Shown in pieces: positions 60,527 to 64,000 of a stretch of DNA of 64,000 nucleotides (position 1 is its first letter; every line of letters starts with the position of its first letter). The position numbers and the translations under genes were made by a program. The notes below the pieces were generated by a model. It searched no databases. It was not told the DNA's origin and saw only the letters and a program-made list of their open reading frames with translations. This stretch comes from Porites lobata (taxonomy: Eukaryota > Cnidaria > Anthozoa > Scleractinia > Poritidae): positions 3,861,001 through 3,925,000 of the forward strand of contig CALNXK010000025.1 of the NCBI GenBank assembly GCA_942486035.1, given 5' to 3'.

Positions 60527-61221
60527 GTATCGACTGAAATGCGCCCCCGGTACCGATTTTCTTGGGAAAGATCTTCCGTTGAATTTTCGAAATGGGAACT
60601 ATTCAGTGAAGATTTTTGAAACTCTGGAAAAGAAATCGAATGAGAAAAGGTTAAAAATCAAGGAAGAAAAAAAAACTGAAATATTTTTTTGAATGGAGTC
60701 CTCAGGAATATAAGTGAATGTTCTTAATTAAACTGAGTCCAAAATCTTTTAAAATTATCTTTCATACAATTATATTATTCACACACAAAAGAAAATAATG
60801 TGTGTGTGTCTGTCCCTGAGTGAGTCAACCCTCTTCCGTTTATTTGTTAATTTATTTTTGGATCGATCGATTTCTCGCGAAAACACTGTTTCCGCAGGCG
60901 CCGCACTTAACCACAAAAGAAAAAATGGCGGCCGGGGGAGAAGGCTTTTTCTTTGGTTCTTTGTCCCTTCACCATTTTCCTTAGAAAATTTGTCCTCCGT
61001 TGCTTGCTTTACTACCGAGGGGAGCTGGTTTTCAGTTAATGTGGAGTTAATATAAGTAATATATAGTAATCAGCTACTGACTATATCCATGATCACAATT
61101 AATTAAACGGCTTTCATAGTCAAGAGTGAGACTGAAGCGTTTAGTGGGCAGCTTCCAATATATCCTTGATTCGTGTTCTCTCCTCAGATCAGCTTCCAAT
61201 GGCCACCTCTCCGTCACGATA

Positions 61222-61393
61222 CAGTGACGGATCGAGACCTTCAGATAAGGGTGGGCCCCTTTCATCCAGACACTGAGATAAGGGGGGACCCGGTCTCGAA
61301 AAAATTTTTTTCGGCCCCTCTAGTCTCACTCAGTTTGGTCTAAAAATAAGGGGGAGCCGGGGCCCCCGTGCCCCTCCCCTGGATCCAACACTG
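61222..61393. mobile_element. hAT-like MITE ahead of the paired-domain exon
   Basis: CAGTGACGGATCGAG at the left and CTGGATCCAACACTG at the right, a G-rich/C-rich interior and near-matching 5-bp flanks (CGATA/TGATA). Diverged relative of the CAGGGGCGGATC family at 9591 and 9872. Ends 348 bp before Pax exon 61742. Confidence 0.65.
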
Positions 61394-61741
61394 TGATATA
61401 TTACAACATGGCAAGTGAAACATCTCCAGGCTATGGCTCCCATTTTAATTTCATTGCATGTTTTCACTATTCACTTCGGTTTGCTTTTATTACCAGACGA
61501 CTTTCGAAGCCCCCGTAACACACGCTGTTTGCCACCAAATTTTACGCAAGAGATATTGTTGGGAAAACTCGTCCTAGGAGTATTTGAAAAAAAAAACATA
61601 TTATACAAAATTTGGGAGCATACACAATGTATTATGAAGAATTCGAAAATAGAGAATTAATTATTTTAATAACTGGGAGATCAGGACTCCATGGCGAATA
61701 ACACGAGCGGATTACTAACATACATCTTTTTACCTCGGCAG

Positions 61742-63529
61742 CCCCCTTTCTTTTCCAAAGCCATGGAGGAATTAATCAGCTCGGCGGGCCTTTCGTGAAT
61801 GGTCGGCCTCTTCCGGATTACATTCGCCACCGGATCGTCCAGCTTGCGGCATGCGGCGTCAGACCGTGCGAAATTTCCCGACGCCTTTTGGTATCACACG
61901 GATGTGTAAGTAAAATCTTGGGAAGGTTTTACGAAACAGGCTCCATACGTCCAGGATCGATCGGAGGAAGCAAACCTAAGGTTGCTACGCCCCCCGTGGT
62001 GAGTAAAATTGTGCAATATAAGCAGCAGAACCCGACGATTTTTGCGTGGGAGATCCGTGATCGACTTGTGGAGGAAGGCGTCTGTGATCGTGAAAACACG
62101 CCTAGCGTGAGCTCCATAAACCGCATCCTTAGAAACAAGGCCGCAGAGAGAGCTGCTCAGTATGCCATGATAGAGCGGGAAAGACAGCATTTGGCAAGTA
62201 TGTATGGCTTTCATCCTTGGTCTGCTATCTGTGACCCTGGAATGCCTTGGTCCTGCCATCCCGTGCAACATTCGGAAGAGTTCCCTACGCAGGATTACGA
62301 GAGGAGAGGTATAGAACGACCACCAGAGCTAACAATTACTACATCTACAGAGAGCGAGAACAGTCACGACGAACTTAATGAAGGTAAATAAGGCACGAGT
62401 ACTGTACTCGCTGGGCACTAATGTGAATACACTCTTTTTACAGCACACTTACTCTGGAATTCGGGTGCGGTGCCGCGGTGCTTGATCGAGTACAAAGCCG
62501 AGACCTTTGCACAAAAGTGTGCACCAGGTCCCTGTATGCACATGGTTTTTGTTAGTTCTGGGACAGTCCACTGCTTTTAACTCGCTCTAAGCTCATGTTT
62601 AAAAATGGCTTCTGACAAGGCGAAACGGAGTAACTATGTATACAGTCGGGTACTCAAGGTGTGCCCTAGTTTCCGGGCACAAAGTTTGGACAGTCCCCTA
62701 AGCTTTGCGTGGCATGTTTTCATGTAGACTACTGGCAGTCCCTTTTCAGCCAGTCGAGCAAGCTGAAAGGCGGGTCAGAGTTACTAGAACCCTATGTCAC
62801 ATTTTAAGTAAGTTCTATAGTTAGATACGGTGATATAAGGTGTAGGGTATAAACCCTTTTCACTTCACAGAGTGAAAAAAACGATATTGTATAAAATTCG
62901 AAAGTACTTCCGAAGACGTTTCATGAGACAGAGACAGATCCTCTGAAGTCATTAATCCCATACATCACGTTTCTTATCTTAAATACAATTTCTTCTCCCA
63001 AGAAACAAATTCTTCATCTAAGTTGACCTTCCTTTCACAACTGACACTCAACTGTAGCTGAGAGTTGTTTGCGCTTTCTTTTCCAGTGAGGCTTAAAGAG
63101 GAAATTGATGAAGTACACCCCCTTAGGCAGTGTACGACTAAAAAAGACGCAACAACAAGAGAAGAGGAAGATAACCTACTTCTGACGAGTGATAACGAGA
63201 GGGAGGAGCTAAGAGAAGAAACAAACAATTTTGAAGTCAATATACACGAAAGTGACGTAAGTCACAGCAACAACAAAACCACCGGCACCGACAAGAAACC
63301 TTTCAATAGCATTTCCGAAAATACTGGGTATAACAGTGGAAGCGAAAGTGGCAAGGATGAAAACGATTCCCAAGGAAACCAGAAAAGAAAGATCCGACGA
63401 AACAGAACAACTTTTTCTCCGGAGCAACTGGAGATGCTGGAAAAAGAATTTGGGAAATCTCATTACCCGGATGTAGCCACGAGAGAGGAGCTTGCCAACA
63501 AAATTGATATGTCTGAAGCTCGAGTACAG
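61742..63529 (+). CDS. PaxC: Pax gene, PaxC-like (paired domain + homeodomain), 3' end beyond window
   Basis: Two exons are clear: 61742-62383 (phase-1 donor, GAA G|gtaaat) and 63087-63529. The first encodes a nearly complete paired domain from HGGINQLGGPFVNGRPLP through PSVSSINRILRNKAA. Its N-terminal half resembles PoxN (RRLLVSHGCVSKIL, GSIRPGSIGGSK) and its C-terminal half resembles Pax4/6 (VVSKI, IFAWEIRDRL). Specificity positions 42/44/47 read R/L/H. A linker of more than 170 residues follows, acidic in its second half, and I see no octapeptide in it. The second exon ends with homeodomain residues 1-46 (IRRNRTTFSPEQL ... KSHYPDV ... SEARVQ), so the S50-bearing helix expected in Pax lies past the window edge. 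Lack of an octapeptide plus presence of a homeodomain fits cnidarian PaxC better than PaxA (no homeodomain), PaxB (octapeptide) or PaxD. The upstream first exon is uncertain: the frame enters at 61742 through a phase-1 acceptor, or alternatively through the acceptor before 61761. Nuclear transcription factor. Confidence 0.88.
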
Positions 63530-64000
63530 GTAGGAAAAAAAAACATACATTACATATTGAATTTTAAACGCCTAGGTGTTCCCCCCTTACCACTTGCGCA
63601 CGTATTAAGGATTTCTTCGGTTCGTTCCATTTCTCACGACGTTTAAGCCATTTTAGACTAGACTGCGCGTGCACTCTCCTTTTCTTCAGATTTAGTGAGG
63701 AAAGTGCACGCCCGCAAGAACGTCGTTGAGCGGTGAAACCGCGAGACGCGTGCTCATTTTCGTCTCTCGCGCGTTTCGCTCGACAGGCTGAGAAAAAAGA
63801 AAGACTGCTCATAGTCTATTTAAGACTATCATAAACTCGCTATTTTTTCTGCTCACATCTCTTTGCACCATCCTCACGATCTGAATGCCTGGCACAGGAT
63901 ACTTAGGCCCTGTTCATAGGGAAGAAAGTTACCCGGGAGAGAGGATCACCCTCCCAGTCGAGTTAACTTTCGCGAGCGGTTATATGAGTAAAAAGTTGAC
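63530..64000 (+). other. Start of the Pax intron inside the homeodomain
   Basis: Donor CAG|GTAGGA at 63530. No WFxNRR-encoding exon occurs before the window end, so homeodomain residues 47-60 and the C-terminus lie downstream. No feature seen in these 471 bases. Confidence 0.7.

Larger units (their letters stand above)
55410..61741 (+). other. Possible first intron of the Pax gene / 5' flank
   Basis: No coding exon recognised. Contents: tandemly duplicated AT-rich segment (57921-58116), MITEs at 58311-58416, ~58512-58730, 59649-60052, 60480-60526 and 61222-61393, and a GC-richer patch near 60220-60430. Whether it is an intron depends on the proposed exon at 55397-55409. Confidence 0.4.

Noticed and set aside
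61894..62271. 125-codon minus-strand frame opposite the paired-domain exon
   Set aside because: Shadow of the strongly conserved paired-domain frame on the + strand.
1..64000. CRISPR arrays, bacterial operons, rRNA genes
   Set aside because: No evenly spaced identical repeats with unique spacers, no ribosome-binding-site operon layout and no rRNA sequence; gene structures are eukaryotic.

Overview
The window looks like nuclear DNA of an anthozoan cnidarian, most likely a stony coral or a related hexacoral. It is AT-rich, the genes are split by introns, and it holds paired-class (PRD) homeobox genes, a Pax gene with mixed PoxN/Pax6 character, and many short DNA-transposon derivatives and a tRNA-derived SINE of kinds I recognise from coral and anemone genomes. 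The species cannot be fixed from the sequence.

Layout. Four PRD-class homeobox genes lie head-to-tail on the + strand: gene A (424-4828), gene B (6683-9648), gene C (14024-18031) and gene D (30937-41078). Each has three coding exons with identical intron positions. Exon 1 carries an eh1/octapeptide-like repressor motif and ends in the phase-1 junction of a 'LAERLA-D-VILE' segment. Exon 2 carries homeodomain residues 1-46. Exon 3 starts at homeodomain residue 47 (phase 0) and supplies a K50-type recognition helix (WFKNRRAK) and a gene-specific tail. The segment just before the homeodomain is what I know from the Dmbx family, so I read this as a tandem Dmbx-like expansion. A fifth + strand gene, a Pax gene with paired domain and homeodomain (61742 to beyond the window end, possibly starting at 55397), follows after a long gene-poor interval. 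Its homeodomain is cut by the window edge at the same 46/47 intron.

Between the genes there is no other convincing protein-coding gene. Introns and intergenic DNA hold a SINE with a nested MITE (gene A intron 2), several MITE families with visible target-site duplications (TSDs), a retroelement C-terminal remnant with a frameshift (25858-26200, minus strand), minisatellites, a triplicated block in the 8.4-kb intron of gene D, and Tc1/mariner-like elements arranged as a head plus tandem 3' halves. The interval from about 46.8 to 55 kb has few recognisable repeats and may be regulatory.

How the genes work together: all five would encode sequence-specific nuclear transcription factors. The four Dmbx-like proteins keep a K50 recognition helix and an eh1-like motif but differ completely in their C-termini, which suggests duplication followed by divergence. 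In gene B a 157-bp MITE has inserted in the last exon and supplies the final 18 codons and the stop, the clearest oddity of the window.
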